This document shows, in pieces, positions 53,936-63,346 of a DNA stretch of 64,000 nt. The stretch's first letter is position 1. Each line of letters starts with the position of its first letter. The stretch comes from an uncultured Pelagibacteraceae bacterium. Its GTDB lineage: Bacteria > Pseudomonadota > Alphaproteobacteria > Pelagibacterales > Pelagibacteraceae. The DNA is taken from assembly GCA_902560805.1 (NCBI GenBank), contig CACENW010000002.1, positions 94,501-158,500 on the forward strand, read 5' to 3'. The position numbers and the translations under genes were made by a program. The notes under the pieces were generated by a model. The model ran no database searches. It saw nothing but the letters and a program-made list of their open reading frames with translations, and was not told the origin of the DNA.

Positions 53936-54637
53936 ATGATAAGAAACTTTTTATTTTCAATAATTTTTTTTACTGGAATTATTCTTATTTCTATAATTTT
54001 TTTACCTTCTTTCTTTCTACCAAGAAAGATTGTTTTACTTGGTGGTAAATTAATGGGTTATTGGACTGGTATTTGCTTAAGGTTTATCCTTTCAGTAAAA
54101 ATCTTTATCAAAGGTGAAGAAAACATAATTAAAGAAGATAAATTTTTTATTGCTGCTTCTCATCAATCAATGTTTGAAACCTTTTATTTACAAACTATTT
54201 TTAATTCACCAGTTTTTATTTTAAAGAAAGAGCTTCTACAAATTCCAATATTTGGTTGGTATTTAAAAAAAATAGGATCAATTTCAATAAATAGAAATAA
54301 AACAACTAAAGATAATTTAGGTTTTTTTAATGATATTTCAAAAACAATATCAAAATCAAATCGTCCATTAATTATTTTCCCTCAAGGTACAAGAGTATTA
54401 CCTGACGATAGAACTTCATTTAAAAAAGGAGCCTCAAGAATATATGAAGAATTAAAGATCAATTGTTTACCAGTAGCTATAAATTCTGGTTACGTATGGC
54501 CAAAAAAAGGTAGTAAAAATAGTAATAGAACAATTACTATATCAATATTGAAACCTATTTCTGCTGGCCTAGAAAAAAATGAATTTTTAAAAACTCTAGA
54601 AAAAAATATCTATCAAGAACTAGATTTAATAAACTAA
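53936..54637 (+). CDS. plsC: 1-acyl-sn-glycerol-3-phosphate acyltransferase
   Basis: Acylates lysophosphatidate to phosphatidate in phospholipid synthesis. The 233-residue protein has N-terminal hydrophobic segments (about 5-27) and the acceptor-binding FPQGTR motif near 144. The catalytic motif reads H76-x4-E81 in SHQSMFETF, rather than the usual HX4D. The Glu at this position is a conservative change and may be normal in this lineage. It ends overlapping the dnaN stop by 4 nt and follows lysA closely. Confidence 0.88.
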   Translation: MIRNFLFSIIFFTGIILISIIFLPSFFLPRKIVLLGGKLMGYWTGICLRFILSVKIFIKGEENIIKEDKFFIAASHQSMFETFYLQTIFNSPVFILKKELLQIPIFGWYLKKIGSISINRNKTTKDNLGFFNDISKTISKSNRPLIIFPQGTRVLPDDRTSFKKGASRIYEELKINCLPVAINSGYVWPKKGSKNSNRTITISILKPISAGLEKNEFLKTLEKNIYQELDLIN

Positions 54638-55746
54638 CCCTTCATTGGCATCACAACATAAATACTGTCGAAATCACCTGGATCTTTTATTAAAGCTGGT
54701 GAGCCAGTATCATTAAAGAAAATTTCAACTCTATCTCCATCTAATTGAGAAGCTACATCAATCAAATATCTAGAGTTAAAACTTATTTCAAGGTCGTGAT
54801 CAAATTTAACATTTAATGTTTCTTTTCCGTCTCCACTATTAGTATTATTTACTGAAAGATTAAGAGTATCATTTGATAAATTAAATTTTACACCATCTTT
54901 TTTATCTAGAGATACAGAAGCCACTCTATCAACTGAGTTTAGAAAAAGTTTTAAATCAATTTCTAATTTTTTTTGATTATTTTTAGGAATTACCTGAATG
55001 TAATTTGGAAATTTTCCATCAATAAGTTTTGAAATCAAAATACTATTATTTAGCTCAAACTTAATTTTTGACTTTAAGTTTGATACTTTTACATCACCAT
55101 CATAACTATCTAGCAATGAACAAAGTTGAAAAATTGTTTTTTTAGGAAGTATAATAGGATCAAATTCAATTTTTTCATCTAGCCTGATTTTTGAAATCGA
55201 CATTCTATGACTGTCAGTAGCAACAGCTGTTAAATAATTTTTATCCTCAACTTCGGTTTGGTGAAAATAGATACCACTTAAATAATGTCGAGTTTCATCA
55301 TTTGAAACAGAAAACTTACATTTATTAAGAAGTTTTAATAATTGTTTTGATTTTATAATAAATTCATTTTCATTAAAATTCTCATCAGTTAATGGAAACT
55401 CAGTAGCACTAATACAATTCAAATTAAAAATGGATTTTTCTGACTCAACTTGTAATTTGCTTACATCATTAAGGGTAAGATTAATTTTTTTTCCTGATGT
55501 TAATTTTCTGATTATGTCATACATAATTGACGAGGTTGTTGTTGTTTTTCCCTCATCTAAAATTTCAACATTTTTAAGCTGATGTATAAAAATCAAATCA
55601 AGATCTGTAGCAGTAATTGTTAATTTAGAATTACTGGCATCTAATAGGATATTAGATAAAATTGGTAACGTGCTTCTCTTTTCAATTACACCCTGACAAT
55701 AATTTAGTGCTTGCTGAAGATCTTGTTGATTGACGTTAAATTTCAT
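54634..55746 (-). CDS. dnaN: DNA polymerase III sliding clamp (beta subunit)
   Basis: The ring clamp that keeps the replicative polymerase on DNA. The 370-residue protein shows three repeated clamp domains; the N-terminal KRSTLPILSNILLDA and the C-terminal end IYVVMPMKG (like the usual 'VVMPMRL') identify DnaN. It begins inside the last 11 nt of dnaA, so dnaA and dnaN are coupled, the classic order. It converges on plsC. Confidence 0.96.
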   Translation of the reverse strand: MKFNVNQQDLQQALNYCQGVIEKRSTLPILSNILLDASNSKLTITATDLDLIFIHQLKNVEILDEGKTTTTSSIMYDIIRKLTSGKKINLTLNDVSKLQVESEKSIFNLNCISATEFPLTDENFNENEFIIKSKQLLKLLNKCKFSVSNDETRHYLSGIYFHQTEVEDKNYLTAVATDSHRMSISKIRLDEKIEFDPIILPKKTIFQLCSLLDSYDGDVKVSNLKSKIKFELNNSILISKLIDGKFPNYIQVIPKNNQKKLEIDLKLFLNSVDRVASVSLDKKDGVKFNLSNDTLNLSVNNTNSGDGKETLNVKFDHDLEISFNSRYLIDVASQLDGDRVEIFFNDTGSPALIKDPGDFDSIYVVMPMKG

Positions 55747-57154
55747 TTTCTTTGTTATTGTATAAAATCTGATTTTTTAGTTTATTGATATTATCTAACA
55801 TTTCTGGATCTTTTTCTTTGATTTTTTCTATTGTTTTAACAGAGTGGATAATTGTTGTGTGGTCTCTATTCGAGAACTCTCTACCTATTTCTGGTAAGGA
55901 TTTTGAAGTTAAAATTTTAGTTAAGTAAATTGCTGTCTGTCGAGGTCTCACAAGATATCTTGATCGTCTTGCAGAAAGCATTTCATTTTTGCTTATCTTG
56001 AAAAACTTACACACAATAGTCTGTATCAAGTCAATTGTTACTTTGTTTTCTGAGATATTCAAAAGATCTTTTAATACCACTTTAGTTTCAGGTAAATTTG
56101 GAACTTTGTTATAAATTCTTGAAAAAGATACTATTCGATTAACTGATCCAACTAATTCTCTAACACTTCCAGAAATCTCATTACTAATAAAATCTTGTAT
56201 TTCTTTTGATAATTGAAGCTGATCTGAATATAAATTGTTTAATTCTTCTGTTTTTTTTTGAACTATTTTTTTTCGTAATTCTAAGTCAGGTTTTTGAATA
56301 TCAACGACTAATCCACCTGAAAATCTCGATTTAATTCTCTCTTGAATACGCATTAATTTATTAGGTGCTCTATCAGCAGATACAATAATCTGTGATCCTT
56401 TATCTAATAAAGCATTGAATGTATGAAAAAATTCTTCCTGCATGACTTCTTTACCACTAATAAACTGGATATCATCTATTAGTAAAATATCAGTATTTCT
56501 AAAATATTCTTTAAACTTAACCATATCATTTGATTTAATTGATTTTACAAACTGATACATAAAACGTTCGGCTGAAATGAACATCACTTTACTTTTTTTC
56601 TTCATCTCAAAACCAATGGAATTTAACAAGTGAGTTTTCCCCATTCCTACGCCACCATAAATATAAAGTGGATTGTAATGAGAAATAGTTTCAGTAACTT
56701 TGAAAGAAGCTTCATATGCAAGTTTATTACTTGATCCAGTTATAAAGTTATCAAATCGTTTGTTTGGATCTATTCGATTATACTGAAGATAAGAATCTTT
56801 AATAAATGAAATATTTTCGTTTTGGGTACTTTCAATATTTGTTGGGTCTTTAAACTCCTTATCTACTTTTTGATCAATAATTTTAAATTCAATTCTAATT
56901 ATATCTTTTTTATACAATTTAATAATTTTCAGAATTTGGTCTAAATACCTTGAAGTAATCCAATCTCTAATAAATCTGGTTGGAACAGATAAAAGTAAAT
57001 AATTATTATGTTCCTCAAGAAATGATATTTTTTTTAACCAACTTTCATAAATTTCTAAACCTAATTTATTCTTAATTTCAGATTGAATTTGTTGCCAATT
57101 AAGCTCTTCTGAAGCAAAATTATTAATGTTTTTGTTTATAAAAGATTTATTCAT
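55736..57154 (-). CDS. dnaA: Chromosomal replication initiator DnaA
   Basis: A 472-residue AAA+ initiator that melts the origin. Walker A GGVGMGKTHLL is near 167-177, Walker B ILLIDDIQFI near 219, and sensor 1 SADRAPNKL near 259. The C-terminal DNA-binding domain ends with the signature REFSNRDHTTIIHSVKTIE. Domain I (LNWQQIQSEIKNKLG) is present. It is preceded by a 314-bp AT-rich gap and rpsT, and followed by dnaN. Confidence 0.97.
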   Translation of the reverse strand: MNKSFINKNINNFASEELNWQQIQSEIKNKLGLEIYESWLKKISFLEEHNNYLLLSVPTRFIRDWITSRYLDQILKIIKLYKKDIIRIEFKIIDQKVDKEFKDPTNIESTQNENISFIKDSYLQYNRIDPNKRFDNFITGSSNKLAYEASFKVTETISHYNPLYIYGGVGMGKTHLLNSIGFEMKKKSKVMFISAERFMYQFVKSIKSNDMVKFKEYFRNTDILLIDDIQFISGKEVMQEEFFHTFNALLDKGSQIIVSADRAPNKLMRIQERIKSRFSGGLVVDIQKPDLELRKKIVQKKTEELNNLYSDQLQLSKEIQDFISNEISGSVRELVGSVNRIVSFSRIYNKVPNLPETKVVLKDLLNISENKVTIDLIQTIVCKFFKISKNEMLSARRSRYLVRPRQTAIYLTKILTSKSLPEIGREFSNRDHTTIIHSVKTIEKIKEKDPEMLDNINKLKNQILYNNKENEI

Positions 57155-57468
57155 AACTTAAGGGGATACCTCAGTTAGAACTATTTAAAAAAATTTGCAA
57201 CAACTATTAAATTCAAAATTAAAAAAAAATTAAATCTGCAATTGTAGAATTTTTTTTTATAATCTTTTTTTAAATGAATATAGATTTTTAAATTAGTTGA
57301 AAATTTTATAAAAATAAAATTTTTGATTGAATCAAATACAGATTGAATCAAATATTAATTGTATTGTATAAGATCAAAGATTTACTAAATCTAAATATAG
57401 TAACTTTAAAATTTTAAGATCTTATATAATGTGTTTTTATAATTTATCCTCGAAACAACTTAGAGTTA
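57155..57468. other. 314-bp gap between rpsT and dnaA, with a direct repeat
   Basis: No gene is seen here. The gap contains a direct repeat of GATTGAATCAAATA (57325-57338 and 57341-57354, 16-bp period). Copy 1 lies in a short palindrome (TTTGATT-G-AATCAAA). Long A/T tracts fill the rest. I see no clear DnaA box (TTATNCACA); the closest match, TTATCCTCG near 57446, misses two positions. It may hold the dnaA promoter with a dimeric operator, or an origin of an unusual kind, but neither is established. Confidence 0.5.
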
Positions 57469-57729
57469 TTAAATTGCTGCAATCTTTTTAGTTATTCTTG
57501 AAACATTTCTTGATGCATTTTGTTTTTTAATTACACCAGTTTTTGCAATTTTCATCAACTCAGAGTTTAATTTGGGTAAAAATTTTAATGCTTCATTTTT
57601 CTTTTTGGTATCAATTAAAGCATTCATTTTCTTTAAAGCATTTCTAAATCTGCTCTTTCTAGCTTTATTAACAGCTGTTTGCTTAGAAATTCTTCTTATA
57701 CGTTTAATAGCTGATTTTGTATTTGCCAT
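57469..57729 (-). CDS. rpsT: 30S ribosomal protein S20
   Basis: A 16S rRNA-binding protein of 86 residues from ATG 57729. The start MANTKSAIKRIRR and the strongly basic helical sequence with NKARKSRFRNALKKMN match S20. An in-frame upstream extension starting at 57765 adds 12 residues lacking S20 similarity, so it is rejected. It lies 48 bp after mutM and upstream of dnaA, a common alphaproteobacterial arrangement. Confidence 0.96.
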   Translation of the reverse strand: MANTKSAIKRIRRISKQTAVNKARKSRFRNALKKMNALIDTKKKNEALKFLPKLNSELMKIAKTGVIKKQNASRNVSRITKKIAAI

Positions 57730-57777
57730 GCGCAGGGGTATAGCTTGAGAACTTAAAACGGTCAACTAAATATTTGG

Positions 57778-58641
57778 CTAATTTTGGCAGGAATTACAAA
57801 AGAAAGTGGATCTATTTGATACAACTTTTTTCTTAATAATATCTGTACATCCTCTAGTTTTACATCTTAATCCATCTTGCTGATAAACTTTAAATTCTTT
57901 TTGATAATTTCCAAAAGATCCCAATGTATCCTTAAAATTTCTAATACTTGAACCACCTTTTTTAATTGCTCTTAATAAAATTTTTTTTGAATTATAAATA
58001 ATTTTTTTACAATCTTCTCTGGATAATAAGCTTGCTTTTTTAAATGGATAAATTTTACTCAGAAATAAAATTTCACTTGCATAAATATTTCCAATTCCTG
58101 AAACAAATTTTTGGTCTAATAGAAAAGTTTTGATATTTTTATTCTTTCCTTTAAAGTAATTACAAACATAATTAAGATCAAAATTTAAATTAAATGGCTC
58201 TGGTCCTAAATTTTGAAATCTATTTTTTAATTTTTGATTATTTTCTACTAACTCAAAAAAACCAAATCTTCTTGGATCATTATAAATTACTTTTAAAGAA
58301 TTAAATATTAACTCAATATGATTATGTTTTTTTGGCAGTATAGGAGAATGATAAAAACTAGCATTAGTGAATTTTAATTTTTTTTTATTATTAATGATGT
58401 GGATTGTTCCAGACATCCCCAAATGTATCAAACAAAAATCTCCACTTTCAAAATTCAATATTAAATACTTGGAAAATCTATCAACTTTAGTAATTTTTTT
58501 GTTCTTTAAAAAAGAACTAAAATTTTTTGGAACTGGAAATCTAAGATTTCTATTTCTAATAATTACTTTTTTAATACTTTTTTGTTTAATTTTTTTATCC
58601 AAAGATTGTCTAACAATTTCTACTTCTGGTAATTCTGGCAT
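57778..58641 (-). CDS. mutM: Formamidopyrimidine-DNA glycosylase
   Basis: A bifunctional glycosylase/AP lyase that removes 8-oxoguanine and ring-opened purines. Pro2 and Glu3 in MPELPEVEIVRQSL are the catalytic residues. The H2TH region has KFVSGIGNIYASEILF (about 177-192), and the C-terminal zinc finger has Cys pairs near residues 260-284 (CKTRGC and CNSC). The 287-residue length is standard. It is divergent from ubiE, with 29 bp between the two ATGs, and heads the mutM-rpsT-dnaA-dnaN strand. Confidence 0.95.
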   Translation of the reverse strand: MPELPEVEIVRQSLDKKIKQKSIKKVIIRNRNLRFPVPKNFSSFLKNKKITKVDRFSKYLILNFESGDFCLIHLGMSGTIHIINNKKKLKFTNASFYHSPILPKKHNHIELIFNSLKVIYNDPRRFGFFELVENNQKLKNRFQNLGPEPFNLNFDLNYVCNYFKGKNKNIKTFLLDQKFVSGIGNIYASEILFLSKIYPFKKASLLSREDCKKIIYNSKKILLRAIKKGGSSIRNFKDTLGSFGNYQKEFKVYQQDGLRCKTRGCTDIIKKKVVSNRSTFFCNSCQN

Positions 58642-58670
58642 TTCTCACTATATTCAATATATATTTTTTT

Positions 58671-59375
58671 ATGCAACAATATCTTCAAAATAAAAAAGGC
58701 CTTGTGGAGGGTGTTTTTGATCAAGTTTATAGTAAATACGACTTGATGAATGATTTCATGTCATTGGGCATTCATAGATTTTGGAAAAAAAGTCTAATCA
58801 ATATTATGAGGCCGTCTCCAAATAAAAAGTTAATAGATGTTGCTTGTGGAACTGGAGATATCGGTAAATTATTTTTGAATAACACAAATCAAATGTCAGA
58901 AGTCACTTGTGTAGATCCAAATAAAAGTATGATTAGTCAAGGTAAACAAAAATTGTCTAACCTTAAAAATATAAAATGGATTAATGCAGCTGCTGAGAAA
59001 CTTCCATTTAAAGACAACGAATTTGATTATTACACAATAAGCTTTGGTCTCAGAAATACAAAGAATTTAGATAAAGCTCTATCTGAAGCGTATAGAGTAT
59101 TAAAGCCAGGTGGAAGATTTTTATGTTTAGAATTTTCAAAAATTCAAAATTCTAATTTAGATTTTGTTTATAAAAACTATTCAAAAATAATTCCTCATAT
59201 TGGTCAATTCATTGTGGGTGATAAAAAACCATATGAATATTTATTAAAAAGTATTGAAGAATTTATTAATCAGGAAGAATTGATCGACTTAATGAAAATA
59301 CATAATTTTACAAAATGTAATTATAGGAACTTTTCAGGTGGTATAGTTTCTATCCATGGTGGTTGGAAGGTATAA
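58671..59375 (+). CDS. ubiE: Ubiquinone/menaquinone methyltransferase UbiE
   Basis: A SAM-dependent C-methyltransferase acting on the benzoquinol ring in ubiquinone synthesis. The 234-residue protein has FDQVYSKYDLMNDFMSLGIHRFWK (seen in two parts at about 16-39), the SAM motif DVACGTGDIG near 56 and the UbiE signature FGLRNTKNLDKALSEAYRVLKPGG. It overlaps ubiB as TAATG and is part of the ubiE-ubiB-coaBC-dut cluster typical of the alphaproteobacterial dnaA region. Confidence 0.96.
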   Translation: MQQYLQNKKGLVEGVFDQVYSKYDLMNDFMSLGIHRFWKKSLINIMRPSPNKKLIDVACGTGDIGKLFLNNTNQMSEVTCVDPNKSMISQGKQKLSNLKNIKWINAAAEKLPFKDNEFDYYTISFGLRNTKNLDKALSEAYRVLKPGGRFLCLEFSKIQNSNLDFVYKNYSKIIPHIGQFIVGDKKPYEYLLKSIEEFINQEELIDLMKIHNFTKCNYRNFSGGIVSIHGGWKV

Positions 59376-60943
59376 TGCTAAAAAAATTAATTACTTTATT
59401 TAAATTAGGAAGAAAAATTGCAAAATCTGATATTTTAGATATTGCATCTAAATTTAAAAAACCGCCAGTAACGATCAGAATTTTATTTCAACTGTTAGCA
59501 ATCTCTTTTGAAAAAAAAGAATTAAATCAACATGTACAAGATGATGGAGAACGACTTTCAAAATCATTAGAGTCGATGGGTACAACTTTTATAAAATTAG
59601 GTCAATTTTTAGCTACTAGACCTGATATCATAGGAGAGGAACTTTCTACAAAATTGGAAAAATTACAAGATCGTGTACCACCATTTTCAATTAATCAGGC
59701 AAAAGAAATAATCAAAACTGATTTAGGTAATGATGCTTATAATTCTATTATTGATTTAAGTGAACCAGTTGCGGCTGCATCAATAGCACAAGTTCATAAA
59801 GCTAAAATAAATGACAACGGTACGATTAAAGATGTAGCAATAAAAATTATAAGACCTGACATCAAAAAAATATTTAATGAAGAAATTGATGCAATGATGC
59901 TATTTGCTTTTATCATTGAGTCATTTTTAAAAAAAACCAAAAGATTAAAACTTGTAGAAGTTGTTTTTTTATTGAAAGAAATAACTAACTTAGAAATGGA
60001 TTTAAGGTTTGAGGCAGCAGCTGCAAATGAATATGCAGAAAACACAAAAAATGATGCTGGATTTAAAGTTCCTGAAATATATTGGAACTTTACTAGTGAA
60101 AATGTGATGACATTAGATTGGATAGACGGTGTATCAATTCGTGAAACAGAAGAGCTGAAAAAAAGAAATTTAAATACTAGTAAAATTGCCGAAGATATTA
60201 TCCAACATTTTTTAAGACATGCAGTAAGAGATGGTTTCTTTCATGCAGATATGCACCAGGGAAATATATTTATTGATGAGAGCGGTCAAATAGCTCCCAT
60301 AGATTTTGGTATAATGGGTAGATTAGACAAAATGAGTAAACGTTTTTTAGCTGAAATTTTATTTGGATTTATTCAGAGAGATTACAAAAAAGTGGCTGAA
60401 GTTCACTTGGTAGCTGGATTAGTCCCTAAAAATGTGCCAATAGATGATCTTGCCCAAGCATTAAGATCAATAGGGGAACCTATATTTGGTCAAGAGGTTA
60501 AAGATATATCAGGTGGAAAATTATTAAAACAGCTTTTTGATGTCACAGAAAAATTCAATATGCAAACTCAACCTCAACTATTAATGTTACAAAAAACAAT
60601 GGTCGTAGTTGAAGGAGTTGCTAGAAAATTAAATCCTAAAACTAACATTTGGACAACTTCTAAACCAGTTCTGGAAAATTGGTTAAGAGAAACAAAAGAT
60701 CCTATAAATAATTTTAATGAAACACTTAAAAATAGTACTGAAGTAATTAAAAGATTACCTGAGTTTCCTGAAATAATGGACAAAGCAAATCAAGCTCTGA
60801 CATTTTTAGCTAGTGGACAAATTCCACAAAACTCCAACTCTTATACAGCTTTAAACGATAAAAAATCTGAAATGGTAGCATTTAGAAACCAATCAATTAT
60901 TGGCTTATTACTTCTTGTAATTGTTGGTCTTATAGTATTTTAA
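59375..60943 (+). CDS. ubiB: UbiB (ADCK/ABC1 kinase-like) ubiquinone biosynthesis protein
   Basis: An atypical kinase-fold protein needed for ubiquinone synthesis, with ATPase activity in the Coq8 branch. The KxGQ motif is in FIKLGQFLATRPD, the Ala-rich loop in AAASIAQVHKA, a catalytic-loop region in HADMHQGN, and IDFGIMG serves as the metal-binding DFG-like motif. A hydrophobic C-terminal helix (about 500-522) anchors it in the membrane. I choose ATG 59375, whose Shine-Dalgarno GGAAGG is 5 nt upstream, over an in-frame TTG at 59363. It shares a base with the ubiE stop codon. Confidence 0.93.
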   Translation: MLKKLITLFKLGRKIAKSDILDIASKFKKPPVTIRILFQLLAISFEKKELNQHVQDDGERLSKSLESMGTTFIKLGQFLATRPDIIGEELSTKLEKLQDRVPPFSINQAKEIIKTDLGNDAYNSIIDLSEPVAAASIAQVHKAKINDNGTIKDVAIKIIRPDIKKIFNEEIDAMMLFAFIIESFLKKTKRLKLVEVVFLLKEITNLEMDLRFEAAAANEYAENTKNDAGFKVPEIYWNFTSENVMTLDWIDGVSIRETEELKKRNLNTSKIAEDIIQHFLRHAVRDGFFHADMHQGNIFIDESGQIAPIDFGIMGRLDKMSKRFLAEILFGFIQRDYKKVAEVHLVAGLVPKNVPIDDLAQALRSIGEPIFGQEVKDISGGKLLKQLFDVTEKFNMQTQPQLLMLQKTMVVVEGVARKLNPKTNIWTTSKPVLENWLRETKDPINNFNETLKNSTEVIKRLPEFPEIMDKANQALTFLASGQIPQNSNSYTALNDKKSEMVAFRNQSIIGLLLLVIVGLIVF

Positions 60944-60951
60944 TTCCTCAA

Positions 60952-62157
60952 ATGAAAAATCTTAATAACAAAAAAATTCTTTTTATTATTTGTGGTGGTA
61001 TTTCAGCTTACAAAAGTCTTGAAACTATAAGATTATTAAAAAAAAATGGCGCAGAAATAAAAACTATACTTACTTCTAGTGCTAAAGAGTTTGTTACTCC
61101 ATTATCAGTAGCATCATTATCTCAAGGTAAAGTCTATAGTGATTTGTTTAGCTTAGAAAATGAAACTGAAATGGATCACATTTCACTTTCTAGATGGGCA
61201 GACGTAATTATCATTGCTCCAACAACAGCAAATACTATTTCAAAATTAGCCCAAGGTACTACAAATGATTTAGCTTCCACTGTTATATTAGCTTCAAATA
61301 AACAAATTTATTTGGCGCCAGCAATGAATGTTAGAATGTGGGAACATAAATCTACAAAAATTAATTTAAAAAAATTAAAAGATTTTGGTTATAAATTTAT
61401 TGGCCCAGAAATAGGAGATATGGCTTGTGGAGAATACGGCGAAGGTAAAATGTCTGAACCATTAAAAATTGCAGATGAATTAAATCAATTTTTTTTAAAC
61501 CAAAGTCAAAATAAAAAATTTAAAGCTTTAGTTACTGCTGGACCAACAAATGAGTATATAGATCCTGTCCGTTTTATAACAAATAAATCTAGTGGCAAGC
61601 AAGGATATGAGCTAGCCAAATGTCTATCAAAAAAAGGTTTTGATACAACACTGATCTCAGGACCAACTAATCTGGAAGTAGAAAAAAATATTAAACTCAT
61701 TGAAGTTGAAACAGCAGATGAAATGTTTGCTGCTACACAAGAGAATTTGCCTGTAGATGTAGCAATTTTTTCAGCAGCAGTATCAGATTTTAAAGTAAAA
61801 AATAAATCCCAAACAAAAATTAAAAAAAAAGATGCATTTAATCTAAATTTAGAAAAAAATGTTGATATTTTAAATTATATTTCAAATCATAATTCCATGA
61901 GACCTGAAATTGTTATTGGTTTTGCTGCAGAAACAAATGAAGTTTTAAAAAATGCAGAAGAAAAATTAAATAAAAAAAATTGTGACTGGATAATTTCTAA
62001 TGACGTTTCTAAAAAAAATATTGGATTTAACTCTGATTATAATGAAGTTACGATCCACTACAAAAACAAATATTTAAAAAGTGAAGTCCTACAATACAAA
62101 AGAAAATCTGAAATTTCTGATGAAATAGTTGATAGAATAATTGATCAATTAAATTAA
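60952..62157 (+). CDS. coaBC: CoaBC: phosphopantothenoylcysteine decarboxylase/synthetase
   Basis: A bifunctional enzyme making 4'-phosphopantetheine for coenzyme A. The N-terminal CoaC flavoprotein domain (1-185) has the ICGGISAYKSLE motif, the substrate-binding PAMNVRMWEH motif and the Cys-containing flap near MACGEYGEGKM. The C-terminal CoaB domain (about 188-401) begins ALVTAGPTNEYIDPVRFITNKSSGKQG in pieces matching CoaB. It lies 8 bp after ubiB, and its stop overlaps the dut ATG by one base. Confidence 0.95.
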   Translation: MKNLNNKKILFIICGGISAYKSLETIRLLKKNGAEIKTILTSSAKEFVTPLSVASLSQGKVYSDLFSLENETEMDHISLSRWADVIIIAPTTANTISKLAQGTTNDLASTVILASNKQIYLAPAMNVRMWEHKSTKINLKKLKDFGYKFIGPEIGDMACGEYGEGKMSEPLKIADELNQFFLNQSQNKKFKALVTAGPTNEYIDPVRFITNKSSGKQGYELAKCLSKKGFDTTLISGPTNLEVEKNIKLIEVETADEMFAATQENLPVDVAIFSAAVSDFKVKNKSQTKIKKKDAFNLNLEKNVDILNYISNHNSMRPEIVIGFAAETNEVLKNAEEKLNKKNCDWIISNDVSKKNIGFNSDYNEVTIHYKNKYLKSEVLQYKRKSEISDEIVDRIIDQLN

Positions 62158-62594
62158 TGGCAAAAATCCTTGTTAAAAAATTAGATCCTTCAATAGAGCT
62201 ACCTGCCTACAAAACAGTAGGGGCTTCAGGAATGGATCTTATGGCTTTTATAAAGGAACCTATTCTACTTAAATCTCAAAATTCATGTTTAATTCCAACT
62301 GGAATTGCTGTTGCTTTTTCAAATGAATTTGAGATTCAAATACGACCTAGATCAGGTTTGGCCGCAAAAAATAATATTAGTGTTTTAAATACGCCAGGAA
62401 CAATAGATAGTGATTATAGGGGTGAGATAAAAGTAATACTTTTCAATCACGGAAATAAAGATTTTTTAATAAACAATAAAGACAGAATAGCTCAAATGAT
62501 TCTTACACCAGTAATAAAAATGAATTTTGAAGAGACAGATGAGCTTCCGGAAACAATAAGAGGCGAAGGCGGATTTGGCTCAACAGGAAAATGA
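62157..62594 (+). CDS. dut: dUTP pyrophosphatase
   Basis: Hydrolyses dUTP to dUMP, keeping uracil out of DNA and feeding dTMP synthesis. The 145-residue trimeric-type dUTPase has its five motifs: GASGMDLMA (1), RPRSGLAAKN (2), LNTPGTIDSDYRGEI (3), DRIAQMIL (4) and a glycine-rich end GEGGFGSTGK (5). It starts at the last base of the coaBC stop and overlaps the next gene as ATGA. Confidence 0.97.
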   Translation: MAKILVKKLDPSIELPAYKTVGASGMDLMAFIKEPILLKSQNSCLIPTGIAVAFSNEFEIQIRPRSGLAAKNNISVLNTPGTIDSDYRGEIKVILFNHGNKDFLINNKDRIAQMILTPVIKMNFEETDELPETIRGEGGFGSTGK

Positions 62595-63346
62595 GCAAAA
62601 AGTTAAACAAAAACCAAATCGAACGTTTTTCAAGACAAATAATATTAAAAAATATTGGTATTTTAGGTCAAAATAAAATTACAAATTCAAAAGTATTAAT
62701 AATAGGTATGGGTGGTCTTGGATGTCCAGTAGCAGAATTCTTAACTAGGTCGGGGATTGGCTCATTAGGAATTGTAGATCATGATCAAATAAACCTTTCA
62801 AATATTCATAGGCAAAGTTTATTTAATGAAAAAGATTTAAATAAACCAAAAGTTAAAGTTGCTAAAAAAAAATTAAACAAAATTAATTCTTTAACAAAAA
62901 TAAAAATTTTTAATTACAAATTAAATAAATCTAATTTTCAAAAAATTATTAAAGATTACGATTATATTGTTGATGGAACTGACAATTTTAAAAGTAAATT
63001 TCTAATTAACGACTTAAGTTTAAAATATAAAAAGTTTTTGGTAACTGGTGCTATAAGCAAGTTTGATGGTCATATCTTTACATTTAATTTCAAAAATAAA
63101 AAAGAACCATGCCTAAGATGTTTTTATCAAGAGGAAAAAATATCAGATGAAATACTAAATTGTGAATATGAAGGAGTCTTAGGAACTGTTGCTGGAATTG
63201 TTGGCACAATCCAAGCAAATGAGATTTTAAAAAATATCTTAAATATAGGTCAAAGTTTAAATAATTATATTTTAATTATTGATTTATTGAATTTAAATTT
63301 TAGAAAAGCAAAAATTAAAAAAAGAAAAAATTGTTTATGCAATTAA
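62591..63346 (+). CDS. ThiF/MoeB/HesA-family adenylyltransferase
   Basis: A 251-residue E1-like enzyme that adenylates the C-terminal glycine of a small sulfur carrier (ThiS or MoaD type) for thiamine or molybdopterin synthesis. The opening RFSRQIILKNIG, the nucleotide-binding GMGGLGCPVAEFLTRSG (about 39-55) and DGTDNF match the family. Zinc-binding CxxC appears as PCLRC, with a second pair NCLC at the C-terminus. No thiS, moaD or moeA gene is nearby, so the partner is unknown. It overlaps dut and the SH3 gene. Confidence 0.88.
   Translation: MSKKLNKNQIERFSRQIILKNIGILGQNKITNSKVLIIGMGGLGCPVAEFLTRSGIGSLGIVDHDQINLSNIHRQSLFNEKDLNKPKVKVAKKKLNKINSLTKIKIFNYKLNKSNFQKIIKDYDYIVDGTDNFKSKFLINDLSLKYKKFLVTGAISKFDGHIFTFNFKNKKEPCLRCFYQEEKISDEILNCEYEGVLGTVAGIVGTIQANEILKNILNIGQSLNNYILIIDLLNLNFRKAKIKKRKNCLCN

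Noticed and set aside
57155-57468. Chromosomal origin of replication at dnaA
   Set aside because: No cluster of DnaA boxes is visible and skew cannot be judged from one window, so no origin call is made.
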